Shown one piece after another: positions 24,909 to 32,813 of a stretch of DNA of 64,000 bases. Source of the DNA: Microbacterium sp. lyk4-40-TSB-66 (GTDB lineage Bacteria > Actinomycetota > Actinomycetes > Actinomycetales > Microbacteriaceae); NCBI RefSeq assembly GCF_030209475.1, contig NZ_JARVRW010000005.1, positions 1 to 64,000 on the forward strand, read 5' to 3'. The notes under the pieces are model-generated. The model was not told the DNA's origin. It did not search any database and worked only from the letters and a program-made list of their open reading frames with translations. The position numbers were made by a program, and so were the translations under genes. How positions within the stretch are numbered: the first letter of the stretch is position 1; each line of letters opens with the position of its first letter.

Positions 24909-26179
24909 GAGTGCGCTCCGCGCAGCTCGTCGAGCACCTCGCGCGCGTACTCGACCCGGATACGCCGGTCCGCGACGATCCGTGCGGCCACCGCCGCGAT
25001 CTCGTGGCTCGCCGCGCCGGCGCTGGCGGCCACGGTGCGAGCGTGCAAGGTCATGTGCCCCCGCTGGATGCCCTCGGCCGCCAGCGCGCGGCATGCGGCC
25101 AGGTTCTGCGCGAGGCCCACCGCGGCGATCGTCGCCGCGAGCTGACGCGCGGTGTCGACGCCGAGCAGCTGCACGGCGGCGCGGGCGGTGGGATGCGCGC
25201 GGGTCGCTCCTCCGACGAGCCCGACCGCGAGGGGCACCTCGAGCGTGCCGACGAGATCCCCGTCGGCGTTCCGCTCGAACCGCGACAGGGCGCTATACCC
25301 GCCGTCGCGCGCCGCATGCGAGTGGCATCCGGCCTCCACCGCGCGCGTGTCGTTGCCGGTGGCCAGCACGACGGCGCTGATCCCGTTCATGATGCCCTTG
25401 TTGTGCGTGGCGGCCCGATACGCGTCGGCCTCGGCGAACGCACTCGCCGCCTCGATGTCGGCGACCACCTGCGCCCCGCCGAGAGCGTCGGCGGAGAAGA
25501 GCGCACGCGCGCGCGTCAGGCGCCGATCGGCCTTGTTGGTCAGGATGCGCAGGAGCGTCCGCGCCCCGGCGATCTCGGCGATCCGCGGAGCGAGGGCTTC
25601 GGCCATCGTGTTGACGGCGTTCGCTCCCATGGCATCCCGGACGTCGACGTGCAGGTGCAGGATCACGTGAACGCCGGTGCGCGTGGGGAGGGTGCGCGCG
25701 GTGATGTCGACGGCGCCGCCGCCCAACGACACCAGCAGGGGGTCCTGCGCGTCGGCGAGGGCGAGCAGTTCGTCCCGCGCCTCCAACAGACGCAGGCGCG
25801 TCCCCTCGGGGTCGACGGCGTCGAGCACCTGGACCTGCGCGGTCATCACCTCGCCCGTCGAGGAGGTGACGAACCCTCCGGTCTGCCGGGCCATGCGCGC
25901 GGCGTTCGATGCGGCGGCGACGACCGAAGGCTCTTCGGTCGCCATCGGCACGAGCCGGTCCACGCCGTCGATGCGGAAGTTCGTGGCGATCCCGACGGGG
26001 ATGCCGATGAGGCCGACGACGTTCTCGACCATGTGGTCGGCCTGCGACAGCGTCAAGCCGTCCGTCGGTTCGAAAGCCCCCAGCACGGCGGGATCGAGCC
26101 CGGCCGCCCGGGCGACGAGGGCACGTCGCGCGATCGGGCCGTGGTCGCGGAGTCCGGAGAGGCGGCTGGAGGGTGTCAC
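24905..26179 (-). CDS. Degradative (class II) HMG-CoA reductase
   Basis: A 424-residue HMG-CoA reductase of the bacterial class II type, which in catabolism oxidises mevalonate to HMG-CoA with NAD+. It contains ADHMVENVVGLIGIPVGIA, the catalytic Glu83 in ATEEPSVVAA, DAMGANAVNTM, Lys261 in HNKGIMNG, Asp277 in TGNDTRA and His375 in IQRGHMTLHA, so the catalytic set is complete. Length matches P. mevalonii MvaA. GTG at 26179 follows AAGGAG. It is the first gene of the four-gene operon and has a TAGCGT -10 box about 45 bases upstream on the minus strand. No other mevalonate biosynthesis gene is nearby, which favours a degradative role. Confidence 0.92.
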   Translation of the reverse strand: MTPSSRLSGLRDHGPIARRALVARAAGLDPAVLGAFEPTDGLTLSQADHMVENVVGLIGIPVGIATNFRIDGVDRLVPMATEEPSVVAAASNAARMARQTGGFVTSSTGEVMTAQVQVLDAVDPEGTRLRLLEARDELLALADAQDPLLVSLGGGAVDITARTLPTRTGVHVILHLHVDVRDAMGANAVNTMAEALAPRIAEIAGARTLLRILTNKADRRLTRARALFSADALGGAQVVADIEAASAFAEADAYRAATHNKGIMNGISAVVLATGNDTRAVEAGCHSHAARDGGYSALSRFERNADGDLVGTLEVPLAVGLVGGATRAHPTARAAVQLLGVDTARQLAATIAAVGLAQNLAACRALAAEGIQRGHMTLHARTVAASAGAASHEIAAVAARIVADRRIRVEYAREVLDELRGAHS

Positions 26180-26266
26180 ACGGGCTCCTTCGACGGGACG
26201 GCGCCGCGATGACCACGGCGTCACCTCGACGCTAGGTCGACGGCGGCCGGGCGGGTATGGACCGGC

Positions 26267-26277
26267 GCCACAGTGGC
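26267..26277. promoter_or_regulatory. Small dyad upstream of the HMG-CoA operon
   Basis: GCCAC-A-GTGGC forms a perfect 5-bp inverted repeat about 35 bases upstream of a minus-strand TAGCGT box (26229-26234). It sits in the 118-base gap between the PucR-type regulator and the reductase gene and is a reasonable operator candidate, though short. Confidence 0.3.
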
Positions 26278-26297
26278 ACGCGTTCCGGGTGGAGGAC

Positions 26298-28034
26298 TCA
26301 TCCATCGACGCCGCGTCCCACGCGCTCGCGGAGCTCGTCCAGGCGCACGGCGATCGACAGGCGGAAGAACCTCTCGTCGTCCCGCCAGCCCGCCCCGAGC
26401 AGCCCGTCGAGCTTCTCGAGCCGCTGCAGGATCGTGTTGGTGTGGAACGTGAGGGCCCGGGCGGTGCGCGTCGGACTCGCCCCGTGCCGCACGAAGGCAC
26501 GGAGCGTCGCGAGGAGGTCGCTTCCGCGCGCCTGGTCATGGCGCCGCACGGCGCCCAGCGCGGAGTCGAGGAAGGACGCGAGCGCCCGGCCGTCGGCCCC
26601 GATCGCCGCCGCGTAGGGCAGGAGCTCGTCGGCGGTGACCAGCGCGTCGCGCAGCCCCAGCGCCCGGGCCAGGGCCACCGCCGACCGCACGTCCTGGGTG
26701 GCCCGCGGCATGTCCCCCGCGTCGGCGACCGCGGTGACGACCAGCGTCTCCGTCGCCAGGGCGTCGCGGAGGCGCCGGTGCGATGCGGCGTCGAAGCTCG
26801 CCCCGTGCGCCGCGATGACGAGCCCGTCGAGCTCGCCGACGAGCGCGCCCGCGCCCAGCTGTCGCGCCACCGTGCGGGCGGCTTCGGCCCGTCGCCCTCC
26901 GTCCACCGCGACCGCGGTCACCGCGCCGAGGCGCCCCGCGTCGACGCCCGCGCGACGCAGCGCCGCGACGATGTCGGCCCGACGCTGCTCCGACGCGGTG
27001 ACGAGGTCGACGAGCAGGTCGGAACGCTGGCGGTGATCGGCCTCGGCGACGGCTTCCTCCGACAACGCCAGGAGGGCTGCGACCTGCGCCGCCCGCTCGA
27101 TCGTGCGCCGGTCGACGTCGTCGAGCGTGCGATCGGACGCCCCCACCACGATGGCCCCGAAACTACGACCACCGGCCAGGATCGGGCTCGTCACCCGTGC
27201 GTCGACGTCGGTGCGCGGCGGCATGCTCCCGCCCACGGCGGGAGCATCGGCGCCGTGGCTCGCTCGAACGACGCCGTCGGCGCCGACGATCGCGACGGGG
27301 GCCTGCAGCGCGGTCGACAGGGTGTGCGCCACGGGGGCGAGGCCCCCACCGGCCAGCACCGCGTCGACGAGCTCGAGATGCACCCGGTTGGCCCGGTCCC
27401 GTGCGTCGAGGTGAGCCTTCAGCTCCGCCGCGGCAGCCCGGGCGCGCTCCGCCTGCCGGCGGGCGTCGGCGAGCGCGGACGCGGTCTGCAGCACGACAGA
27501 GGCGTGGTCGGCCAGAGCCGCCAGCAACGCGATGTCGTCGGGGGTGAACAGTCGTTCGCGACGTTCCGCGACGAAGAGCACGCCGAGGACCCGTTCTCGA
27601 GAGAGCAGGGGAACGCCGAGCATCGACACGATCCCCTCGGCCGCCACGACCGCGTCGATGCCCTCGGTGTGCCGCTCGGGCGCCACGGTGTCGTACCGGC
27701 GGACGGCCTGCGGCAGTCGGGACTCCGCGATCGCCCCCACCAGGCCGCGGCCGGGAGGGACGACGAGATCGCGCAGCGCCGCCGTCACGGCCCCGCGGGT
27801 CTCACGGACCCGGAGCGTCACATCGTCGTCGTCGAACTCCGAGAGGTAGGCGACGTCGGCCGCGAGGAGCTCGTGCGCACGCTCCACGAGACGCTCGAGC
27901 ACGGCATCGACGTCTCGCACCGCCGTGAGCTCTCGCGCGCTGGCGTAGAGCGCTGCGAGTTCACCGGTGCGCCGACGCAGCGCCGCGATGTCGTCGGCAT
28001 CGGAGACGACAGGGGTGTCGCCGGAGTCGACCAC
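26298..28034 (-). CDS. GAF-domain PucR/CdaR-type transcriptional regulator
   Basis: A 578-residue regulator. Residues about 15-185 form a GAF-like sensor (LLAADVAYLSEF, VSMLGVPLLSRERVLGVLFVAERRERLF split by short loops), followed by a coiled segment and a middle domain, and the C-terminus carries the PucR helix-turn-helix: LLATLRAFVRHGASPTRTARAL and FHTNTILQRLEKLDGLLG. It lies directly upstream of the HMG-CoA operon on the same strand and 7 bases after the M20 gene, so it is positioned to link both units. Whether it activates or represses is not evident. GTG at 28034 is the only start that keeps the whole GAF domain. Confidence 0.85.
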   Translation of the reverse strand: MVDSGDTPVVSDADDIAALRRRTGELAALYASARELTAVRDVDAVLERLVERAHELLAADVAYLSEFDDDDVTLRVRETRGAVTAALRDLVVPPGRGLVGAIAESRLPQAVRRYDTVAPERHTEGIDAVVAAEGIVSMLGVPLLSRERVLGVLFVAERRERLFTPDDIALLAALADHASVVLQTASALADARRQAERARAAAAELKAHLDARDRANRVHLELVDAVLAGGGLAPVAHTLSTALQAPVAIVGADGVVRASHGADAPAVGGSMPPRTDVDARVTSPILAGGRSFGAIVVGASDRTLDDVDRRTIERAAQVAALLALSEEAVAEADHRQRSDLLVDLVTASEQRRADIVAALRRAGVDAGRLGAVTAVAVDGGRRAEAARTVARQLGAGALVGELDGLVIAAHGASFDAASHRRLRDALATETLVVTAVADAGDMPRATQDVRSAVALARALGLRDALVTADELLPYAAAIGADGRALASFLDSALGAVRRHDQARGSDLLATLRAFVRHGASPTRTARALTFHTNTILQRLEKLDGLLGAGWRDDERFFRLSIAVRLDELRERVGRGVDG

Positions 28035-28041
28035 GGCGCCC

Positions 28042-29229
28042 TCAGGGCCCCGTGCGATGCAGCCGTTCCCACGCGAGCTCCGCGAGGGTGGCCGCGTGCA
28101 GGCCCAGGTGGGAGTCGTCGAAGACCGCGCGGTCGGAGTGCAGCGGAGCGCGTTGTCCGGCCGGGGCCACGCCGAGGAAGACCAGGGTGCCGGGGACGCG
28201 TTCGAGTACGTACGCGAAGTCCTCGGACGCCGGTGACGGCGCGTCGAGGACGCGCACCCGCTCGACGCCGTGCGCCGCCCGGAGCATGTCGAGCACGGCG
28301 GCGGTCTCGTCGGGGTCGTTGACGGTGACGGGGTAGGAATCGACCCACTGCGTCTCGAGGTCGCAGCCGTGGGCTCTCGCTATCCCGGTGAGCAGCGCCG
28401 GCAGATCGTCGCGGACGCGCGAGCGAGTGGCATCCGAGAACGTGCGCATGTTCAGCACGAGCGTGACCGTCTCGCTCAGCACGTTGCCGGCGGCCGAGTC
28501 GCTGCGCAGGCCCGTGACCGACAGCACGGCGGGGTCCGTCACGGGGAGCCGCCGGGCGGCGTAGGACTGCACGGCCAGCACGAGCTCCGCAGCGACCGGG
28601 ACCGGGTCGATGCCCTGGTGCGGCATCGCCGCGTGACCGCCGGTACCGCGCACGGTCAGGGTCGCCGCACTCACGCCTGCCATCATCGGTCCCGGCCGGG
28701 TGACGAACGTGCCCCCGTCGGTCATCGTGTCGACGTGCAGCGCGAAAGCCGCGACGGGCGGCGCCCCGGCCGCATCCAGCACTCCCTCGTCGATCATGGA
28801 CCGGGCACCGGCGTAGCCCTCTTCGCCCGGTTGGAACATGAAGACGACGCACCCCGCGAGCTCGTCGCGACGGCCCGCGAGGATGCGGGCGGCGCCGAGG
28901 AGCCCGGCCATGTGCAGATCGTGCCCGCACGCGTGCATGGTCCCCCGCGACGAGGCGAAGGGAAGACCCGTCGCCTCGACCACGGGGAGCGCGTCCATGT
29001 CGGCCCGCAGGAGAACCGACGGCCCGGGGAGAGCGCCCCGCAGCACGGCGGTGACCGACGAGAGCGCCGTGCCCGTCGTGATCTCCAGGCCCAGGCCGGC
29101 GAGTTCGCGCAGCAGCAGCGCCTGCGTCTCGGGCAGGTCGAGTCCGACCTCGGCGAGCGCGTGCAGCTCGCGGCGTACCGCGACGAGATCGGCGGTGAGC
29201 ACCTCGACCTCGTCGACCGCGACCTTCAC
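28042..29229 (-). CDS. M20 family amidohydrolase
   Basis: A 395-residue metal-dependent amidohydrolase or carboxypeptidase of family M20 (hippurate hydrolase/IAA-amino acid hydrolase type). It has RRELHALAEVGLDLPET, LLRADMDALPV, the metal-binding MHACGHDLHMA, FQPGEEGYAGA with the catalytic Glu, and SEDFAYVLERVPG near the end. It cleaves an amide bond, for instance removing an N-acyl or carbamoyl group from an amino acid. Its GTG at 29229 overlaps the upstream ATPase stop by 4 bases, so the enzyme is co-translated with a peptide-type importer and likely acts on the imported compound. Cytoplasmic; no signal peptide. Confidence 0.92.
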   Translation of the reverse strand: MKVAVDEVEVLTADLVAVRRELHALAEVGLDLPETQALLLRELAGLGLEITTGTALSSVTAVLRGALPGPSVLLRADMDALPVVEATGLPFASSRGTMHACGHDLHMAGLLGAARILAGRRDELAGCVVFMFQPGEEGYAGARSMIDEGVLDAAGAPPVAAFALHVDTMTDGGTFVTRPGPMMAGVSAATLTVRGTGGHAAMPHQGIDPVPVAAELVLAVQSYAARRLPVTDPAVLSVTGLRSDSAAGNVLSETVTLVLNMRTFSDATRSRVRDDLPALLTGIARAHGCDLETQWVDSYPVTVNDPDETAAVLDMLRAAHGVERVRVLDAPSPASEDFAYVLERVPGTLVFLGVAPAGQRAPLHSDRAVFDDSHLGLHAATLAELAWERLHRTGP

Positions 29230-29996
29230 TCTGTCGCCATCCGGACGCCCAGCACCGGCACCGCGTCGAGCAGGTCGAGGGTGTACGCCTCGCCGGGGGC
29301 GGCGAGCAGCTGCTCGGTCGGACCCGACTCGACGATGCGTCCGTGGCGCATGACGGCGATCTCGTCGCTCACGTACCGGACGACCGCGAGATTGTGCGAG
29401 ATGAAGAGCATCGACAGACCGAACCGTTCCTGGAGCTCCCGCAGCAGGTTCAGCACCGATCCCTGCACCGACACGTCGAGGGCGCTGGTCACCTCGTCGG
29501 CGATGAGGACGCTCGGTTCTCCTGCGAGTGCGCGCGCGATGGTCACGCGCTGGCGTTGCCCGCCCGAGAAGGCCGCCGGCAGATCGCCTGCGCGGTCGGG
29601 GTCGAGGTGGACGAGGCCCAACAGCTCGCGCACGCGCGCGACGCGGGCGTCGCGTGAGAAGGGCTTGCCGCTTGCGCGCAACGCCTCGGCGATGGAGTCG
29701 CCGATGCTCATGCGCGGATCGAGCGCCGAGAACGGGTCTTGGAAGACGAGTTGCAAGCGACGGCGAGCCTCGCGTGCGGCCCTTCCGCGACCGGATGCCA
29801 CGACCCCGCCGACCCGGATCTCCCCGGCGGCGGGAGCGACCAGGCCCACCGTCGCGGCGGCGATGGTGCTCTTGCCCGACCCGGACTCACCCACGAGCCC
29901 CAGGGTCCGGCCCGCGGGGACGACGAGCGAGACGTCGTCGACGACGGTGGCCCGCCCGTAGCGGACGCTCAGTCGGTCGATCTCGAGGGCGTTCAC
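29226..29996 (-). CDS. Peptide-type ABC transporter ATPase (DppF-like)
   Basis: A 256-residue ATP-binding subunit of a dipeptide/oligopeptide/nickel type importer. Walker A is GESGSGKST, the signature is FSGGQRQR and Walker B is VLIADEVTSALD; the switch His is in FISHNLAVV. It lacks the long C-terminal extension of many DppF proteins. GTG at 29996 overlaps the fusion-gene stop by 4 bases. It pairs with the ATPase half of the upstream fusion protein to make the two ATPase domains that this importer class needs. Confidence 0.93.
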   Translation of the reverse strand: MNALEIDRLSVRYGRATVVDDVSLVVPAGRTLGLVGESGSGKSTIAAATVGLVAPAAGEIRVGGVVASGRGRAAREARRRLQLVFQDPFSALDPRMSIGDSIAEALRASGKPFSRDARVARVRELLGLVHLDPDRAGDLPAAFSGGQRQRVTIARALAGEPSVLIADEVTSALDVSVQGSVLNLLRELQERFGLSMLFISHNLAVVRYVSDEIAVMRHGRIVESGPTEQLLAAPGEAYTLDLLDAVPVLGVRMATE

Positions 29997-31762
29997 ACCC
30001 CCACCTCCTCGGCGAGGGCGGCGGCGGCGAGCTCCGGCGGGATCACCGGGAGCGGCCGCGTGCGGTCGGATGTCATGTCGGGCAGGCAGGCGATGAGCGC
30101 CCGGGAGTAGGGGTGGGTGGCATCCTCGCGGATACGCTGCGCGTCGAGCTCCTCGACGATGGCGCCGTCCTTCATGACGAGCACGCGGTCGCAGAACGCC
30201 GAGACCAGGGCGATGTCGTGCGAGATGAAGACGATGGCCGCTCCCGTGTCGCGCTGTGCGCGCCGGAGCACGCCCATCACCTGTCGTTGCACCGTCACAT
30301 CGAGAGCGGTCGTCGGTTCGTCGGCGATGATGAGCTTCGGGCGGCCGGTGAGGGCCTGACCGATCATCGCGCGCTGTCGCATGCCCCCGCTGAACTGGTG
30401 CGGGTACTGCGACAGACGCCGTGTCGCATCCGCGATACCGACGGCCTCGAGAGCGTCGGCGGCGTGCGCGCGGGCTTTCGCGCGCGACATCCCGAGGTGC
30501 ACTTCGGGGACCTCGGTGAGCTGCCGGCCGATGGTGAGAGCGGGGTTGAGCGAGGTCAGCGGGTCTTGGAAGACCATCCCGAGCTCCACGCCCAGGGTCG
30601 ATCGGTCGGCCGCGCTGAGAGGTCGGGTCATGTCGATGCCGTGGAAGGTGTGCGCGGTCGTGGTGATCCGCGCGTCAGCGCCGAGCAGACCCGCGAGGGC
30701 CATCGCTGTCAGCGACTTGCCCGACCCCGACTCCCCGACGATGCCGACGACCTCGCCGGGGAGGATGCGCACGCTCACGCCCCTCACGCGTTCCACCTCG
30801 CCGCCGTCGGCGGTCGAGAAGGCGACCCGCAGGTCGGCGATCTCGGCGACCGGTTCAGCCTCGACCGGTGCCGGACGCACCGCCGGGACCACGCCCGGGC
30901 GTCGCGTGGGCGCGACGGCTCCCACGGCGCGCCGTGCCACGGCGCTGCGTCCCCCGCCGCGGGTGTCGGCGAGTGCTTCGCTGACGAAGGTGAACACCAG
31001 TCCGGCGAGCACGACCGCGATTCCGGGTCCGATGGCGGCGAGCGGGTTGACGTAGATGCGGGTGATCCCGTCTTGCAGCAGGCGACCCCAGTCGTACTCG
31101 GGGGCCTGCACGCCGAGCCCGAGGAACGACAGCCCCGCGAACGACAGCAGGGTGACGCTCGCGGTGGCCGCGGCGTTGACGAACAGGGGGTTGGCGATGT
31201 TCGGCAGGATGTGCCGCACCAGGATGCCGACGGGCCCGACACCCACGACGCGCGCGGCGCGGACGTAGTCGCGGCCCGACACCGACGAGGCGAGGTTGTA
31301 GACCAGACGCGCCATGAACGGGATCCCCGAGATGCCGATCGCGAACATCGCGCTCGTCGCGCTGGCTCCCCAGATGACGGTGAAGAACAGCACCATCAGC
31401 AACCACGGGAAGGCGAGCAGCACGTCGAGCAGGCCGGTCGCGAGACGACGCACGTGACGGGGCAGGACGACGGCGATGAGGCCGTAGGCGATGCCGCCGA
31501 CGGTCGAGACCACGGTGGCCCCGAGGGTCAGCAGCAGCGAGATGCGGGCGGCGACCAGCACGCGGGCGAAGATGTCGCGCCCGAGGTCGTCGGTTCCGAA
31601 CGGGTGCGCCAGGCTCGGCGCGAGCAGCCGTTCGGGCACGTTCGAGGTCTCCGCCGCGGCGACGAAGACGCTCGGTCCCGCCACGGCGAGGAAGAGGAAG
31701 AGCAGCACGCCGACGAGGGCGGCGATACCGGCCGGTGAGACCAGTCGTGAGCGCCAGGTCAT
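29993..31762 (-). CDS. Fused DppC permease - DppD ATPase of peptide ABC transporter
   Basis: One 589-residue polypeptide combines two subunits that are normally separate. Residues 1 to about 265 are a DppC-type permease (HPFGTDDLGRDIFARVL, then about five membrane segments and an EAA-like VRAARVVGVGPVGILVRHIL). After a roughly 35-residue Pro/Arg/Ala-rich linker, residues about 305-589 are a DppD-type ATPase with Walker A GESGSGKSL, signature FSGGMRQR, Walker B LIIADEPTTALD and the C-terminal HPYSRALIACLPD motif. Reading frame is continuous across the junction, so this is a true fusion and not a frameshift. ATG at 31762 lies 3 bases after the DppB-like stop. Such fusions occur in some actinobacteria and give fixed permease:ATPase stoichiometry. 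Confidence 0.93.
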   Translation of the reverse strand: MTWRSRLVSPAGIAALVGVLLFLFLAVAGPSVFVAAAETSNVPERLLAPSLAHPFGTDDLGRDIFARVLVAARISLLLTLGATVVSTVGGIAYGLIAVVLPRHVRRLATGLLDVLLAFPWLLMVLFFTVIWGASATSAMFAIGISGIPFMARLVYNLASSVSGRDYVRAARVVGVGPVGILVRHILPNIANPLFVNAAATASVTLLSFAGLSFLGLGVQAPEYDWGRLLQDGITRIYVNPLAAIGPGIAVVLAGLVFTFVSEALADTRGGGRSAVARRAVGAVAPTRRPGVVPAVRPAPVEAEPVAEIADLRVAFSTADGGEVERVRGVSVRILPGEVVGIVGESGSGKSLTAMALAGLLGADARITTTAHTFHGIDMTRPLSAADRSTLGVELGMVFQDPLTSLNPALTIGRQLTEVPEVHLGMSRAKARAHAADALEAVGIADATRRLSQYPHQFSGGMRQRAMIGQALTGRPKLIIADEPTTALDVTVQRQVMGVLRRAQRDTGAAIVFISHDIALVSAFCDRVLVMKDGAIVEELDAQRIREDATHPYSRALIACLPDMTSDRTRPLPVIPPELAAAALAEEVGV

Positions 31763-31765
31763 GGG

Positions 31766-32809
31766 TCAGCCCTCCGTGATCGAGGACCGCGGATCCACGG
31801 TCACGAGGATGAGATCGACGATCAGGTTCACGCCGAGGATGATCAGGGCGTAGACGATGACGAGCCCCTGCACGATGGGATAGTCCTTCGCCCCCACCGC
31901 GGGCACCATCACCCCGCCCATGCCGGGGATGGCGAACACCGTCTCGATCAGCACGGTGCCGGCGATCATGCCGCTGAGCAGGAGCCCGCTGACCGTCAGC
32001 GACGCGGTGATGATGTTCGGCAGGGCGTGCCGCAGGTACACGAGGCGGCCGGGCAGGCGTTTGGCGCGGGCGGTGGTCATGTAGGTGGCGCCCAGGACGC
32101 CCGACATCTCGACCTGCACGATACGGGCGAGATAGGCCATCGGTCCGAGCGCGAGCCCGAGCACCGGGAGCACGGCATCCTGTGGCGAGCCCCACCCCGC
32201 GGCCGGCAGCCACCGCAACTGCACGGCGAAGAGGGCGATGAGACCGACGGCGAGAAGGAAGCCGGGCACGGCGATGAGCATGCCCAGTACGCCGGAGATG
32301 AGCGCATCGGCGACCCGGCGACCCGGACGCTGGAGGGCGACGGCGGCGCCGATGCCGAGCGGGACCGCCGCCAGCAGCGCCACGAGGAAGCTCACCACTC
32401 CGAGGGTGACGGTCGCGGGGAAACGCTGGCCGATGGTCTCGGACACCGAGCGGCCGGTGCGGATGGACTCGCCGAAGTCCCCGCGGAGCAGGTTCGAGAC
32501 GTAGTCGAAGAACTGCACCGGGATGGGCTTGTCCAGACCCAACTCCGCCCGCGTCGCGGCGACGAGCTCGGGCGAGGCCTGGATGCCGAGGGCCGCGCGC
32601 ACGGGATCTCCGGGCACGAGGTGGATGAGGAAGAACGACGCGACGACGACGACGACGAGCGAGACGAGCAGGCGCCCGAGCCGCCGCACCAGGAACGCCG
32701 CGCGCGGCGACAGTCGCGGGCCGCGGCCGCGCCCCTCCGCCCGCACCGCCAGGGCGGCGGTGGGGGCGCCGGCCAGATCGGCGACGACGGGCGGAGGGGT
32801 GGCGGTCAC
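31766..32809 (-). CDS. Peptide-type ABC transporter permease (DppB-like)
   Basis: A 347-residue inner-membrane permease. After a 40-residue basic N-terminus it has LLVSLVVVVVASFFLIHLVPGDPVR, the typical DppB first membrane helix and PGDP loop, then about five more helices. The EAA-type loop TTARAKRLPGRLVYLRHALPN is present. It would form the channel together with the permease half of the downstream fusion protein. GTG at 32809 lies 4 bases after the binding-protein stop. The importer belongs to the peptide/nickel/glutathione class, whose substrates range from peptides to glycosides, so the cargo cannot be named. Confidence 0.92.
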   Translation of the reverse strand: MTATPPPVVADLAGAPTAALAVRAEGRGRGPRLSPRAAFLVRRLGRLLVSLVVVVVASFFLIHLVPGDPVRAALGIQASPELVAATRAELGLDKPIPVQFFDYVSNLLRGDFGESIRTGRSVSETIGQRFPATVTLGVVSFLVALLAAVPLGIGAAVALQRPGRRVADALISGVLGMLIAVPGFLLAVGLIALFAVQLRWLPAAGWGSPQDAVLPVLGLALGPMAYLARIVQVEMSGVLGATYMTTARAKRLPGRLVYLRHALPNIITASLTVSGLLLSGMIAGTVLIETVFAIPGMGGVMVPAVGAKDYPIVQGLVIVYALIILGVNLIVDLILVTVDPRSSITEG

Positions 32810-32813
32810 GGGG

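Noticed and set aside
25677..28322. An 881-codon plus-strand open frame
   Set aside because: Opposite the GAF-PucR regulator, whose domains are clear; the shadow has no recognisable fold.
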